DNA of 64,000 bases. Origin: Pedobacter insulae (GTDB lineage: Bacteria > Bacteroidota > Bacteroidia > Sphingobacteriales > Sphingobacteriaceae). The notes under the pieces were generated by a model. That model was not told the origin of the DNA and ran no database searches. It saw only the letters and a list, made by a program, of their open reading frames with translations. Position numbers and translations under genes: made by a program. Below are positions 27,236 to 36,550 of this stretch, piece by piece (the stretch's first letter is position 1; each line of letters starts with the position of its first letter). Location of the stretch: the NCBI RefSeq assembly GCF_900113525.1, contig NZ_FOPP01000015.1:1-64000 (forward strand), in the 5' to 3' direction.

Positions 27236-30200
27236 TTAATTAACTGTTATCTCATCAAAAAAGATATGTGCTTTTCCTCCTGCACCTTCATGCCATGAAG
27301 GGAGGGTGCCATAGTTTTTAGCTTTGATCTTAATATATCGACATTGAGCGCCAACCTTAGCCATTAAATCTTTAATTTGAATAGTATAATCCTTTGCTTC
27401 AGTAGGTGACTTAACAGTTGCAACTAATTTAAAATTCATATCCTCGCCAGCAATAAAAAACTCGGCTTCTGGCGGAAAGATAATCCAGGCCTGTGTATCT
27501 TGCAAAGCTCCTATACTCACCGTATTAACCATTTGTATTTTCCCCAAATCTAATACCGCTTCAAAGTCTCGATCCCAAAAGCCTTGCCAGCGATTGCCTA
27601 CACGCCAATTAATTATACCTCTCACGCCGTCAATTAATGCTTCATTCCCTCCGCCCGTGAAGCTCCGGTTAATCTCGCTGTTAATTTTTATGTGGTAATT
27701 GGTAGTCATTTTTTTATAGGTCGCTTTACTCACATAACTTGTTTTGAAACCTTTTTTATAAGCGATAGCATTGATAGTCGCATCCTGATTAATAGTAAAG
27801 GGGGCGGTATATTTGGCAGATTGTTGATTTGGGATAGTCCCGTTAAGCGTATAATAAATTTCGGTACCAGCAAGTGCGGATGTTAAGCTAACCTCTGCTT
27901 TATCCTTAAAGGTCTCTTGCGGCCCTTCGATAATAGGGTTTGGGACTATTAAATTTTCTGTAATCTTCATGACAGGCTTTACCAGGCCATTTAAATAATT
28001 TAGGTCAGGATTAGCTGATAAGGTAAAATTTAAGCTTACACCATTCGATAGGTCGTCGAAGTTGAGGGTTAATTTACGATGAGCCTTTCCATTTAAAGTA
28101 ATGCCCTTGATATAATAGTTCTCAGCACTTTTTGCAGGCGCATTGATGATGATCTTTTTCCCATTCTCTAAACTAATAGTCATCTTTTTAAACCAGGGCG
28201 TTCCAATATTATAAACATTGTTTCCAGGCGATACCGGATAGATTCCCATCGCACTCATCACTAGCCAAGCACTCATTTGCCCGCAATCTTCATTACCCGA
28301 CAGGCCATCGGGCTGATCATGGTATTGCTCGGTCATGATCTTGTTAATGTAGTACTGCGTTTTCTCGGGGTGGTTGGTGTAGTTGAATAGATAGGCCATG
28401 TGATGACTTGGCTCGTTTCCGTGAGCGTATTGTCCGATTAAACCCGTAATATCACTTTGATCTCTTCCAGTTAAACCTAGTTTCGTGGTAAATAACTCAT
28501 CCAGCTTTTGCTGATATATTTTTTCACCGCCCATTAATTCGATATGACCGTTTACATCTTGCTGCGTGCTAAAACTATAATGCCAGGAGTTACCTTCGGT
28601 ATAGTTGTTGTTGACTTCTGTAGGGTTAAAAGGCTTCCACCAACCGCCATTGTTACGCGCTCTGATATGGCCCGTGGAAGGGTCATAGATGTTTTTCCAA
28701 TTCTGCGCCCTGGTCATGTAGGTCTGATAATCGGCATCCGATCCAATCATTTTTGCAAACTGGGCAATACACCAGTCGTCATAAGCATATTCTACTGTTT
28801 TAGAGGCGCTTTCATGCTCCAGATCTGCCATCACTGCGCCTTGTTCGGCATAATGGTCTATGCCAAATTGCTTGCGGTTAACGGCATGCTTCATTGCTTT
28901 CAGCGCTAATTTGGTATCGAAATCTCTAATCCCTTTCGCATAGGCGTCGGTAATAACCGGAATTGCATGGTTGCCGATCATGCAAAAAGTTTCTTCATTT
29001 CCTACAGGCCATATGGGTAATAATCCACCTTGCTCGTACATGGCAAGAAATGTTTTAATAAAATCTAAGGTTCTTTTCCGGTCTATGAGTGTTAATAAGG
29101 GGTGTTCTGTTCTGTGCGTGTCCCATAAACTAAATACACTATAATAGTCAAAACCCTTAGCCGTATGAATTTTGTTGTCTAAACCCCTGTATTTACCGTC
29201 AACATCCATATAAAGATTTGGGTTAAGCAAAGCATGATATAATGCAGTATAAAAGGTGGTTAATTTAGATTTATCTGTTTCTTCTACTTCAATCTTTGCG
29301 AGTTCTTTATTCCAGGCCAGCTTTGCGTTGGCAACAGTTTTACCAAAATCAAATCCATCCTGCTCGCTATTTAAGTTTTTAAGCGCACCCGCTGCATCCA
29401 CTGCCGAAATTGCCACTTGAGCATAAACACTTTCTTGAGCATCGGTTTCAAATTGAATATATAATTTAATATTAGTTCCCTTAGCTCGTTTTAATCCGGG
29501 TTGCAACTCATCGTTAATGGCAATACCAAATGCTTTGAAAGGCTTGTTATAACGAAGATGGAAATATAGTTCTTGTCCCTTTGCCCAGGAGCTTGATTTT
29601 CGATAGCCTCTAATTTCCCGGTCGTTTACAATTTCCACCCAGCTATCTAACACCTTGTCGCGATGTTTTAAGTCTATTATCACATTCGCTTCTTTAGAAC
29701 TGGGATAGGTAAACTTATATAAACCAGCTCGTTTAGTAGTTGTAATTTCCGCTCTGATCTTATATTTGTCTAAATAAGTACTGTAATATCCAGGACTTGC
29801 TTTTTCGTTTTTCTTTTGGAAGGGTGATGCATATTGTTTATTTGAAAACTGTGGTTTTCCGGTAGTTGGCATAATCAAAAAGTCACAATAATCTTCAATT
29901 CCGGTGCCACTTAAATGGGTTTGTGAGAAACCATACAGCAATGAATCGGTGTAATGATAGCCAGAACAACCATCCCAGCCATCTAATCGGGTATCTGGTC
30001 CAGGTTGGATCATTCCAAAAGGTAATGCCGGCCCCGGGTAAGTGTGGCCGTGACCACCGGTACCGATAAATGGATTTACAAATGCACTATAGTTCTTTTT
30101 GTTTTCTAGTTTTTTCATTCTCGAAAACGGATATCCATTGCATCCCTTTTTGGGGTTTTGTCGATCTACGTAGGCGGTCCTTTCAGCTATTTCATCACTT

Positions 30201-30523
30201 TCTGCATTATAAACGGTTAAGCAAAAACCCCAGCGCCATGGATCCATGCCGTTAAAAGTCATATAATCAATCCTCGTATATTTATTAGCGTCGGTTTTAT
30301 TGGCGGAATCATTTTTCGCAACAAGATATTGTTGCTCCCTATTCCATCTAATGATATGGAATTTCATGCCGGGATTTTGTATCCAAAGGGAATCATTAAT
30401 GGTATAGGAAATGCCGTAGTCATCCACAAAACTCCCTAAAGCAAATTCCGGAACAAGGTTTTTTTTATTTTGGGCAAATACAAATATTGGGAAAAGGAAA
30501 AGCAGTGTTAGCCTTAATTGCAT
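27236..30523 (-). CDS. GH92 alpha-mannosidase with accessory domains
   Basis: 1095 residues with a signal peptide (LFLFPIFVFAQ). An N-terminal domain of about 130 residues precedes the GH92 module, whose landmarks are VNPFIGTGGHGHTYPGPA, LPFGMIQPGPDTR, GFSQTHLSGTG and, later, GNEDCGQMSAWLVMSAMGIY. These enzymes trim alpha-mannose from N-glycans in a calcium-dependent inverting reaction. After about residue 860 follow a chitobiase C-terminal-like beta domain (IYYTLNGTIPN) and an F5/8 discoidin-like carbohydrate-binding domain. It shares the strand with cutC and an aspartylglucosaminidase just upstream, a set suited to glycoprotein breakdown. Confidence 0.92.
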   Translation of the reverse strand: MQLRLTLLFLFPIFVFAQNKKNLVPEFALGSFVDDYGISYTINDSLWIQNPGMKFHIIRWNREQQYLVAKNDSANKTDANKYTRIDYMTFNGMDPWRWGFCLTVYNAESDEIAERTAYVDRQNPKKGCNGYPFSRMKKLENKKNYSAFVNPFIGTGGHGHTYPGPALPFGMIQPGPDTRLDGWDGCSGYHYTDSLLYGFSQTHLSGTGIEDYCDFLIMPTTGKPQFSNKQYASPFQKKNEKASPGYYSTYLDKYKIRAEITTTKRAGLYKFTYPSSKEANVIIDLKHRDKVLDSWVEIVNDREIRGYRKSSSWAKGQELYFHLRYNKPFKAFGIAINDELQPGLKRAKGTNIKLYIQFETDAQESVYAQVAISAVDAAGALKNLNSEQDGFDFGKTVANAKLAWNKELAKIEVEETDKSKLTTFYTALYHALLNPNLYMDVDGKYRGLDNKIHTAKGFDYYSVFSLWDTHRTEHPLLTLIDRKRTLDFIKTFLAMYEQGGLLPIWPVGNEETFCMIGNHAIPVITDAYAKGIRDFDTKLALKAMKHAVNRKQFGIDHYAEQGAVMADLEHESASKTVEYAYDDWCIAQFAKMIGSDADYQTYMTRAQNWKNIYDPSTGHIRARNNGGWWKPFNPTEVNNNYTEGNSWHYSFSTQQDVNGHIELMGGEKIYQQKLDELFTTKLGLTGRDQSDITGLIGQYAHGNEPSHHMAYLFNYTNHPEKTQYYINKIMTEQYHDQPDGLSGNEDCGQMSAWLVMSAMGIYPVSPGNNVYNIGTPWFKKMTISLENGKKIIINAPAKSAENYYIKGITLNGKAHRKLTLNFDDLSNGVSLNFTLSANPDLNYLNGLVKPVMKITENLIVPNPIIEGPQETFKDKAEVSLTSALAGTEIYYTLNGTIPNQQSAKYTAPFTINQDATINAIAYKKGFKTSYVSKATYKKMTTNYHIKINSEINRSFTGGGNEALIDGVRGIINWRVGNRWQGFWDRDFEAVLDLGKIQMVNTVSIGALQDTQAWIIFPPEAEFFIAGEDMNFKLVATVKSPTEAKDYTIQIKDLMAKVGAQCRYIKIKAKNYGTLPSWHEGAGGKAHIFFDEITVN

Positions 30524-30533
30524 CTATTTAATT

Positions 30534-31274
30534 TTATAGGTTAGAATTTAATAGGTTTACCATATGCTTAACCAATGTTGCCGAGGTTTGGTCATATTGA
30601 TATTCATCTTCAACACTCCCCATTTTGCTTGTGGGGTTCTTATATTTCATTTTACTTTTAATTTTTATCCGGGCAGAGGAATGAAAGGTATGAGCACCTG
30701 TTTGATCTTTAATCTCCAGGATATTGTGTTCATTTATTCCTGCGCCAGGCATAATCTCAATTCTACCATTGGCTTGCTTAACTAGCTTTTCTAGGGTTTC
30801 AATACCTTTGTAGGCACTTTCCGCTCCGCCTGAGGTGAGTACGCGTAAAAAGCCAAGCTCAATTAAATCTTCCAGGGCACGAGGTAGGTCTTTACTCATG
30901 TCAAACGCGCGATGAAAAGCAACAGGCATGGGATACGCTAAATCAATTAGCACTTTACAACGGCCTTTATCTATTTCGCCATTGGCTAATAAAACCCCGG
31001 TCACTATACCACTACATCCTAATTCTTTGCAAATTTTAACGTCTTCCTTCATCAGGTCAAACTCATCAGCACTATATAAAAAGTCGCCCCCCCGTGGACG
31101 GATAATCGGCCAAATCTTAATACTGAGCTTCTCCTTACATAATTTTATTTGCCCGAAACTAGGGGTTGTGCCTCCTTCGGCCATGTTCTCACAGAGTTCT
31201 ACTCTAATGGCGCCTCCCGTTTGTGCAGCTAAGGCCGATGAGAAAGAATTGGCGCATACTTCTAAACCTGTCAT
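30534..31274 (-). CDS. cutC: CutC family protein
   Basis: 246 residues forming a TIM barrel: EVCANSFSSALAAQTGGAIRVELC, IIRPRGGDFLYS, GCSGIVTGVL, FHRAFDMSKD, LTSGGAES and IMPGAGINEHN. It was named for copper tolerance in E. coli, but the true role is unclear. In Bacteroidota it is frequently found with glycosidases, and here it lies between GH92 (10 bases) and the aspartylglucosaminidase (31 bases), which supports a role in glycan use rather than copper. Confidence 0.92.
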   Translation of the reverse strand: MTGLEVCANSFSSALAAQTGGAIRVELCENMAEGGTTPSFGQIKLCKEKLSIKIWPIIRPRGGDFLYSADEFDLMKEDVKICKELGCSGIVTGVLLANGEIDKGRCKVLIDLAYPMPVAFHRAFDMSKDLPRALEDLIELGFLRVLTSGGAESAYKGIETLEKLVKQANGRIEIMPGAGINEHNILEIKDQTGAHTFHSSARIKIKSKMKYKNPTSKMGSVEDEYQYDQTSATLVKHMVNLLNSNL

Positions 31275-31305
31275 CTTATATTTTCTTTTCGAGGATGGGA
31301 TAGCC

Positions 31306-32337
31306 TTAATAATAACTTTTTCCCTTGATGACTAAATCTTGTTTCTTACTATCGCAAACCGCATAACTAAAACCCTGCTGAATAGCATAGGCACCATGGT
31401 CTCCATTTTTATTCATAGCTAAAAAGCCAACTTGAATATTTTTTGCTGTCGCTGGTTTCTTTTTGATAATCCGCATCACTGCTTCTCTGCAAGCTTCTTC
31501 TGGCGTATATCCCTGGCGCATTAGTTCTACAACTAAAAAAGACCCTACATTTCGCACTACTTCTTCACCAACTCCTGTTGAAGTCGCTCCACCAACCTCG
31601 TTATCGATAAATAACCCTGCACCTATAATAGGGCTATCTCCAATTCTGCCATGTAATTTATACGCCATGCCACTTGTAGTGCATGCACCTGATAAATTTC
31701 CCTTAGAATCCATCGCAATCATTCCTATTGTATCGTGATTATATTGATTGCCCGGCAGTTTTTGTGGAGCGGCCTTATTATACAACTTATTTTCTATATT
31801 TATAACCGGTTCATATCTAGCGGTTTTTAACCATTCTTTCCAGGCTTTTTCGCTTGATGGGGTTAATAAGTTCTCTTTTTTGAAGCCTTGTTCTAATGCA
31901 AACTGCAATGCTCCTTCACCGGCTAACATTACGTGAGGCGTTTTTTCCATTACTTTACGCGCCACAGAAATAGGGTGTTTAATGTGTTCTAAGGCTAAGA
32001 CTGCGCCAATATTGCCATTTTCGTCCATAATGCAGGCGTCCAACGTAACCTTTCCATCACGATCTGGTAACCCGCCATATCCAACAGATTGATTGGTTTC
32101 ATCAGCTTCTGGCACCCACACACCTTGTTCTACTGCATCTAAGGCGCTACCTTTTTTACTTAATACTTTCCATGCATCTGCATTTGCCGCAACGCCGAAA
32201 TCCCATGTAGATATGACAATGGGTTTATTGATGATCTTGCCAGCACTTGGCAAATCCATGGCAATGCTTTTTTGGTCTAATGCAATCAACCCAGCTGATA
32301 GGGCTGAGGCCCTGATAAATTTTCTTCTATTGATCAT
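31306..32337 (-). CDS. N4-(beta-N-acetylglucosaminyl)-L-asparaginase
   Basis: 343 residues, an Ntn-hydrolase made as a precursor that cleaves itself. The processing site and nucleophile are Thr in NHDTIGMIAMDSKG; substrate loops GRIGDSPIIGAG and GATSTGVGEEV follow, as in the Flavobacterium enzyme. It splits the GlcNAc-asparagine bond, the last step in N-glycoprotein breakdown. The N-terminus has a twin-arginine-like motif (NRRKFIRA) before a hydrophobic stretch, so export by Tat is likely. It lies upstream of cutC and GH92. Confidence 0.92.
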   Translation of the reverse strand: MINRRKFIRASALSAGLIALDQKSIAMDLPSAGKIINKPIVISTWDFGVAANADAWKVLSKKGSALDAVEQGVWVPEADETNQSVGYGGLPDRDGKVTLDACIMDENGNIGAVLALEHIKHPISVARKVMEKTPHVMLAGEGALQFALEQGFKKENLLTPSSEKAWKEWLKTARYEPVINIENKLYNKAAPQKLPGNQYNHDTIGMIAMDSKGNLSGACTTSGMAYKLHGRIGDSPIIGAGLFIDNEVGGATSTGVGEEVVRNVGSFLVVELMRQGYTPEEACREAVMRIIKKKPATAKNIQVGFLAMNKNGDHGAYAIQQGFSYAVCDSKKQDLVIKGKSYY

Positions 32338-32373
32338 TATTTTGATTGAAATTGAGAGGAAGTATAAATCGAT

Positions 32374-33183
32374 TTAGTTTAAATTCAATTTAAAATCGTC
32401 TGCATCATTAAGAAAAGGAAATTGTCGACGTATTTTTTCTAATTCAGGATAATTAATGCTAAATGTGTATAAATCTTCGTCTTCTGGTTTGTAATAAACC
32501 GTATTGCCATGGGGGTCGATGCACATAGAATGACCACTGTGATAAACCTGATTGCCATCATGTCCTACACGGTTAACGGCAATAACATAGCTTTGGTTTT
32601 CGATGGCTCGTGCATGTATCAATGTTCGCCAATGAGCCGATCTTTTATCTGGCCAGCTTGCTACGAGTAGTAAAATATCATATGCGGGCGTTTTGTTACG
32701 CAACCATACAGGAAACCGAAGGTCATAGCAAATAGCTAATCTAATTTTCCAGCCTTTTAATTCCACAATCAACTGCTCATTGCCTACGGTATAATGTTTA
32801 TCTTCATCGCCCATTTTAAACAAGTGATGTTTATCGTAAAATTGATATTCCCCGCTCGGTAACATCCAAATCATCCTGTTAAAATATTTACCCTTGTCTT
32901 TGATAATTAGGCTTCCGGTAATTACACAGTTGTACTGAACAGCCGTTTTTTTCAACCACTGCATAGTTTTACCATCCATTTCTTCAGCGAGCTCCTCGGC
33001 TTTCATGGTGAAGCCTGTATTAAACATTTCAGGTAAAACAATGAGGTCGGTTTTCTCTCTTACGCCACCCGAAAGCCTGAGTGTAATATTTTGAAGATTT
33101 TTATCCACATTCTCCCAGAATAAATAAGCTTGGAAGACTGTAATCTTTAGGTTTTGTATATCCAAATATTTGGGGCTTTCCAT
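32374..33183 (-). CDS. omega-amidase, nitrilase superfamily (YafV-like)
   Basis: 269 residues. The catalytic triad of carbon-nitrogen hydrolases is visible: Glu in LPEMFNTGF, Lys in DKHHLF and Cys in ICYDLRFPVW. YafV-type enzymes hydrolyse alpha-keto amides such as 2-oxoglutaramate. It follows the methionine/glutamine-type aminotransferase gene by 34 bases on the same strand; transaminase plus omega-amidase is the known glutaminase II pair. Confidence 0.88.
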   Translation of the reverse strand: MESPKYLDIQNLKITVFQAYLFWENVDKNLQNITLRLSGGVREKTDLIVLPEMFNTGFTMKAEELAEEMDGKTMQWLKKTAVQYNCVITGSLIIKDKGKYFNRMIWMLPSGEYQFYDKHHLFKMGDEDKHYTVGNEQLIVELKGWKIRLAICYDLRFPVWLRNKTPAYDILLLVASWPDKRSAHWRTLIHARAIENQSYVIAVNRVGHDGNQVYHSGHSMCIDPHGNTVYYKPEDEDLYTFSINYPELEKIRRQFPFLNDADDFKLNLN

Positions 33184-33217
33184 TTTTTCTAATTTAAAGG
33201 ATCAAAAATTAACCAAT

Positions 33218-34363
33218 TTATATTTTCATTAATCTTTCAACGGCTTTCTCCAGTGTTTCTTGTTTTTTTGCAAAACAAAATCTAATGATCTTCTCTTCGT
33301 TATTCTTCGTGTAAAATGCCGATATAGGAATACCAGCAACCCCATAATCAATAACTAATCTTTTTGCAAAATCTGCATCAGCTTCATTGCTTATATGGGA
33401 ATAGCTTACGCTTTGAAAATAAGAACCTTTACAAGGTAGTAATTTAAAATTTGTTTGCGATATCATAGACCTAAACAAATCCCTTTTTTGCTGAAAAAAA
33501 GAACCTACTTCCTGGTAGATATCTTCATTCTTTAAGTAATTTGCAATACCAGTTTGCATAGGCGTATTTACGCTGAATACGTTAAATTGATGAACCTTCC
33601 TAAACTCAAGCATTAATTTGGCAGGAGCTAAACAGTAGCCTACTTTCCAGCCAGTTGCGTGTAGTAATTTTCCGAAGGAAGCAATGATAAAGCTTCGTTC
33701 CCGTAATTCCGGGTAAAGCGCAATACTCAAATGTTTAGCTTCATCAAAAATGATATGTTCATAAACTTCGTCACTTAAAATAAGGATATCAGTATTTTTG
33801 GTTAATTTAATCAACGCCTCAATATCCTGCTGCTGCAAAATGCTACCGGTAGGATTATGTGGACTGTTAATGATGATCATCTTTGTATTGCTTGTGAAAA
33901 GCTTTTTGACCATTTCCCAATCTATCTCATAATCAGGGCCATGTAATTCAAAAGGTTTAACCAAGCCACCAAATAGCTTTACCACAGGCGCATAACAATC
34001 GTACGCAGGTTCAAAAATAATAACCTCATCACCTGCATTGATTGTGGCAGCCAAGGCTGTGAATATTGCTTGAGTTCCACCGGCTGTGATGGTAATTTCC
34101 GTTTCTGTATCATAATCGGCCTGATAAAGAAGCTTGATTTTTTCAGACACCAGTTCTCTTAGGGCGGCTAAACCATGCATGGGCGCATATTGATTATGTC
34201 CATTTTTCATAGCTTCTGTTACATATTCTGTCAGTTTTGGCGACACATCGTAATCAGGAAATCCCTGGGATAGATTAATAGCTTTATATTCTTGCGCTAG
34301 TTTAGACATTACTGTAAAAATAGTAGTGCCAACCGTGGGTAGTTTAGAATTTAAGATAATCAT
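33218..34363 (-). CDS. methionine-type aminotransferase, class I/II (YbdL-like)
   Basis: 381 residues from the ATG at 34363; an upstream in-frame start at 34423 would add a 20-residue hydrophobic stretch absent from relatives, which begin near SKLPTVGTTIFTVMSKL. Family marks: INLSQGFPDYD, NSPHNPTGS, LSDEVYEHI and the PLP-lysine in SFGKLLHATGWK. YbdL-type enzymes transaminate methionine and glutamine with keto acids, consistent with the omega-amidase next in line. First gene of a minus-strand series of seven. Confidence 0.88.
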   Translation of the reverse strand: MIILNSKLPTVGTTIFTVMSKLAQEYKAINLSQGFPDYDVSPKLTEYVTEAMKNGHNQYAPMHGLAALRELVSEKIKLLYQADYDTETEITITAGGTQAIFTALAATINAGDEVIIFEPAYDCYAPVVKLFGGLVKPFELHGPDYEIDWEMVKKLFTSNTKMIIINSPHNPTGSILQQQDIEALIKLTKNTDILILSDEVYEHIIFDEAKHLSIALYPELRERSFIIASFGKLLHATGWKVGYCLAPAKLMLEFRKVHQFNVFSVNTPMQTGIANYLKNEDIYQEVGSFFQQKRDLFRSMISQTNFKLLPCKGSYFQSVSYSHISNEADADFAKRLVIDYGVAGIPISAFYTKNNEEKIIRFCFAKKQETLEKAVERLMKI

Positions 34364-34486
34364 AAAGCACGAAAATAGTAATAATATGGTAAAGAAGGTA
34401 ATCAGTGGAAAGTCTCCGATCATTGTGACTTTAATTCTTTATTTAGGTAATTTTCTTTTCTGTTAAATATTTGATATTTTAGCTAC

Positions 34487-35257
34487 ATGACTTTTAAAAC
34501 GAAAGAAAGTAGACTGCTCCTCATCTTAGGTGCTTTTTTTGTTGCCAACGCCATTTTATCTGAATTTATAGGGGTGAAAATCTTTACGGTAGAAGGTACC
34601 TTGGGAATCAGAAAGTTCGATGTGAATTTGTTTGGAGTGCCAAATCTTTCTTTTAATATGTCGGCTGGCGTGCTAACTTGGCCGATAATATTTATCATGA
34701 CAGATATAATTAACGAGTACTTTGGCGTAAGACAGGTTCGTTTTCTATCTATTTTAACATGTATATTAATTGGATTTGCCTTTCTGGTTGTGGGTTTGGC
34801 AATGAAACTTCAGCCTGCTGATTTTTGGGTAATACAAAGCGTTCAAGGACAAAATATTAGCATGCCGATAGCGTTCGATGCAATTTTTGGTCAAGGCATG
34901 TGGATTATTGTCGGATCTATCATCGCCTTCTTAATCGGTCAAATGGTCGATGTGTTAATTTTTCATAGAATTAAAAAGTTTACGGGAGAAAAGGGCTTAT
35001 GGTTAAGGGCAACCGGTTCAACTGTTATATCTCAATTTGTAGATAGTTTTGTTGTTATTTTTATCGCTTTTTATCTTAATCCAGCTTATAATTGGAGCTG
35101 GGAGATGGTGGCAGCAATCGGTATTGTTGGTTATACTTATAAATTTGTCATTGCCATCTTAATGACACCCATTTTATATTTAGTTCATTCGATAATCGAT
35201 AGTTACCTAGGAAGAGATTTGGCTCAAAGAATGATAAAAATGGCCAGTCGAGGTTAA
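34487..35257 (+). CDS. queuosine precursor transporter, YhhQ/VUT family
   Basis: 256 residues with about six membrane helices. Family signs are FFVANAILSEFIGVKIF at the start, MSAGVLTWPIIFIMTDIINEYFG and the RATGSTVISQFVDSFVV segment. YhhQ imports preQ0/preQ1-type 7-deazapurines through the inner membrane. The organism also has queE (21761), so uptake would add to its own synthesis. No preQ1 riboswitch could be recognised in the 63-base leader after the divergent aminotransferase gene. Confidence 0.85.
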   Translation: MTFKTKESRLLLILGAFFVANAILSEFIGVKIFTVEGTLGIRKFDVNLFGVPNLSFNMSAGVLTWPIIFIMTDIINEYFGVRQVRFLSILTCILIGFAFLVVGLAMKLQPADFWVIQSVQGQNISMPIAFDAIFGQGMWIIVGSIIAFLIGQMVDVLIFHRIKKFTGEKGLWLRATGSTVISQFVDSFVVIFIAFYLNPAYNWSWEMVAAIGIVGYTYKFVIAILMTPILYLVHSIIDSYLGRDLAQRMIKMASRG

Positions 35258-35315
35258 AATAAAAATTCTAACACAAATAGTTCGTTTGACTGTTATGCCT
35301 AATAGCGGATAAGTT

Positions 35316-36029
35316 ATGACGATATTGTTAGCAGTTAAAATATTTCAAGATTTAGAAAAATTGTTGATTGGCGATCAGGAATGGGTGTTTATTCCCGAGA
35401 TTATGTTCCGTACGCTAATTATGTACCTGATTGTACTGTTTAGCTTGAGGATTTTAGGGAAGAGAGGAGTGAAGCAACTCTCAGTCTTCGAATTGGTGGT
35501 GATCATAGGCTTAGGTTCCGCGGCAGGCGATCCAATGTTTTATAAAGAAGTCGGACTAATTTCAGCCATCTCGGTGTTTATCATTGTCATAATTGCCTAC
35601 AAGATTACCGCTTTTTTGGTCAACAAAAGCAGTAAAGTCGAAGAGCTGCTAGAAGGGAGCTGCACCTGTTTAATTGAAAACGGTAAATTCTCAATAGAGA
35701 ACTTCAAAAAGGAATCATTAGCACGAGACGAGTTCTTCTCCGAGCTCCGCTTAAATAGTGTTTCTCATCTCGGACAAATTCATTTGGCAATTATCGAAAC
35801 ATCTGGTAGCATTAGTTTGTTCTATTACCCGAAAGAGGAAGTAAAATATGGGTTACCTATTTTACCGGAGTTATTTAAGCAACAATTTACTGAGATTAAG
35901 AGAAAAGATCATTTTTCATGTGCCTTTTGTGGTTACACACAGCTTATTCCTGCTGTTGCAGAACATACATGTAAGATATGTGAACGGACTAAATGGGTAA
36001 AGGCAATGAATATACCCAGAATAACTTAA
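35316..36029 (+). CDS. DUF421 (YetF-like) membrane protein with C-terminal zinc ribbon
   Basis: 237 residues. Three membrane helices in the first 110 residues carry the family motif LRILGKRGVKQLSVFELVV and GLGSAAGDPMF. A soluble YetF domain follows (GKFSIENFKKESLARDEFF). The last 35 residues hold CAFCGY and HTCKICERTKW, a four-Cys zinc-ribbon-like ending that I do not regard as usual for the family. Function is unknown; related Bacillus proteins are spore-associated, which cannot apply here. Confidence 0.8.
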   Translation: MTILLAVKIFQDLEKLLIGDQEWVFIPEIMFRTLIMYLIVLFSLRILGKRGVKQLSVFELVVIIGLGSAAGDPMFYKEVGLISAISVFIIVIIAYKITAFLVNKSSKVEELLEGSCTCLIENGKFSIENFKKESLARDEFFSELRLNSVSHLGQIHLAIIETSGSISLFYYPKEEVKYGLPILPELFKQQFTEIKRKDHFSCAFCGYTQLIPAVAEHTCKICERTKWVKAMNIPRIT

Positions 36030-36101
36030 ATATAATGAGAAACAATAACTTATAATTAACATTAACTGACATTCAGATAGCAAAAAGACCATTATTTTGT
36101 G

Positions 36102-36109
36102 TATCTTTG
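36102..36109 (+). promoter_or_regulatory. promoter of the RRM protein gene, -7 box
   Basis: TATCTTTG matches TAnnTTTG and ends 19 bases before the ATG at 36129, a short leader typical of strongly expressed genes. No clear -33 TTTG is seen. Confidence 0.55.
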
Positions 36110-36128
36110 TGCAAATTTTTAAACATTA

Positions 36129-36434
36129 ATGAAGATATTTATTACAGGCCTTCCTTTAGAAGTAGGGGAAGATGAATTAACAGCCGTATTTGGTGATTTC
36201 GGTCAAGTAAAATCCCTAAGAATTATTAAAGATCGTGAAACCAATCAAAGCCGTGGCTTTGGGTTTGTAGAGATGCCAAATGATGATGAAGCTAAAGAAG
36301 CCATCAAAAGAATGAATGGCGGAGACTACAATGGCAATCGAATTAAAGTTGCTGAGGCGCAGGAAAAACCAAACACAGGTGGAAATGCTGGTGGCGGTTT
36401 TAAACGTAACAACAGCAGAGAGCGTAGCTATTAA
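36129..36434 (+). CDS. RNA-binding protein, single RRM
   Basis: 101 residues. An RRM fills residues 1-80 with RNP2 (IFITGL) and RNP1 (RGFGFVEM), followed by a Gly/Asn/Arg-rich tail (NAGGGFKRNNSRERSY). Bacteria that lack cold-shock abundance often carry such small RRM proteins as RNA chaperones; Bacteroidota have several that shape transcript levels. It has its own promoter and a strong terminator, so it is a single-gene unit. Confidence 0.93.
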   Translation: MKIFITGLPLEVGEDELTAVFGDFGQVKSLRIIKDRETNQSRGFGFVEMPNDDEAKEAIKRMNGGDYNGNRIKVAEAQEKPNTGGNAGGGFKRNNSRERSY

Positions 36435-36511
36435 GGCGGGCGATTTTAGAACAAATAATATTTCTTAAAGGCAATTTAGTGTGGAACAAGATTGCTTATT
36501 TATAAAATATT

Positions 36512-36536
36512 GCGGATTTAGGTCCGCTTTTTTTTT
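36512..36536 (+). terminator. rho-independent terminator of the RRM gene
   Basis: Stem gcggat/gtccgc (36512-36517 and 36522-36527, one wobble), four-base loop, followed by nine T residues. Confidence 0.88.
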
Positions 36537-36550
36537 GCTAGATTAGTGCA

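Noticed and set aside
28544-28909. plus-strand open frame within the GH92 gene
   Set aside because: Antisense to the conserved catalytic module and without recognisable features.
33218-34423. longer start of the aminotransferase at 34423
   Set aside because: It adds a 20-residue hydrophobic stretch that does not fit a cytosolic PLP enzyme; the family starts near the ATG at 34363.
34424-34486. preQ1 riboswitch before the YhhQ gene
   Set aside because: The short leader is AT-rich and shows no pseudoknot-type pairing or known core sequence.
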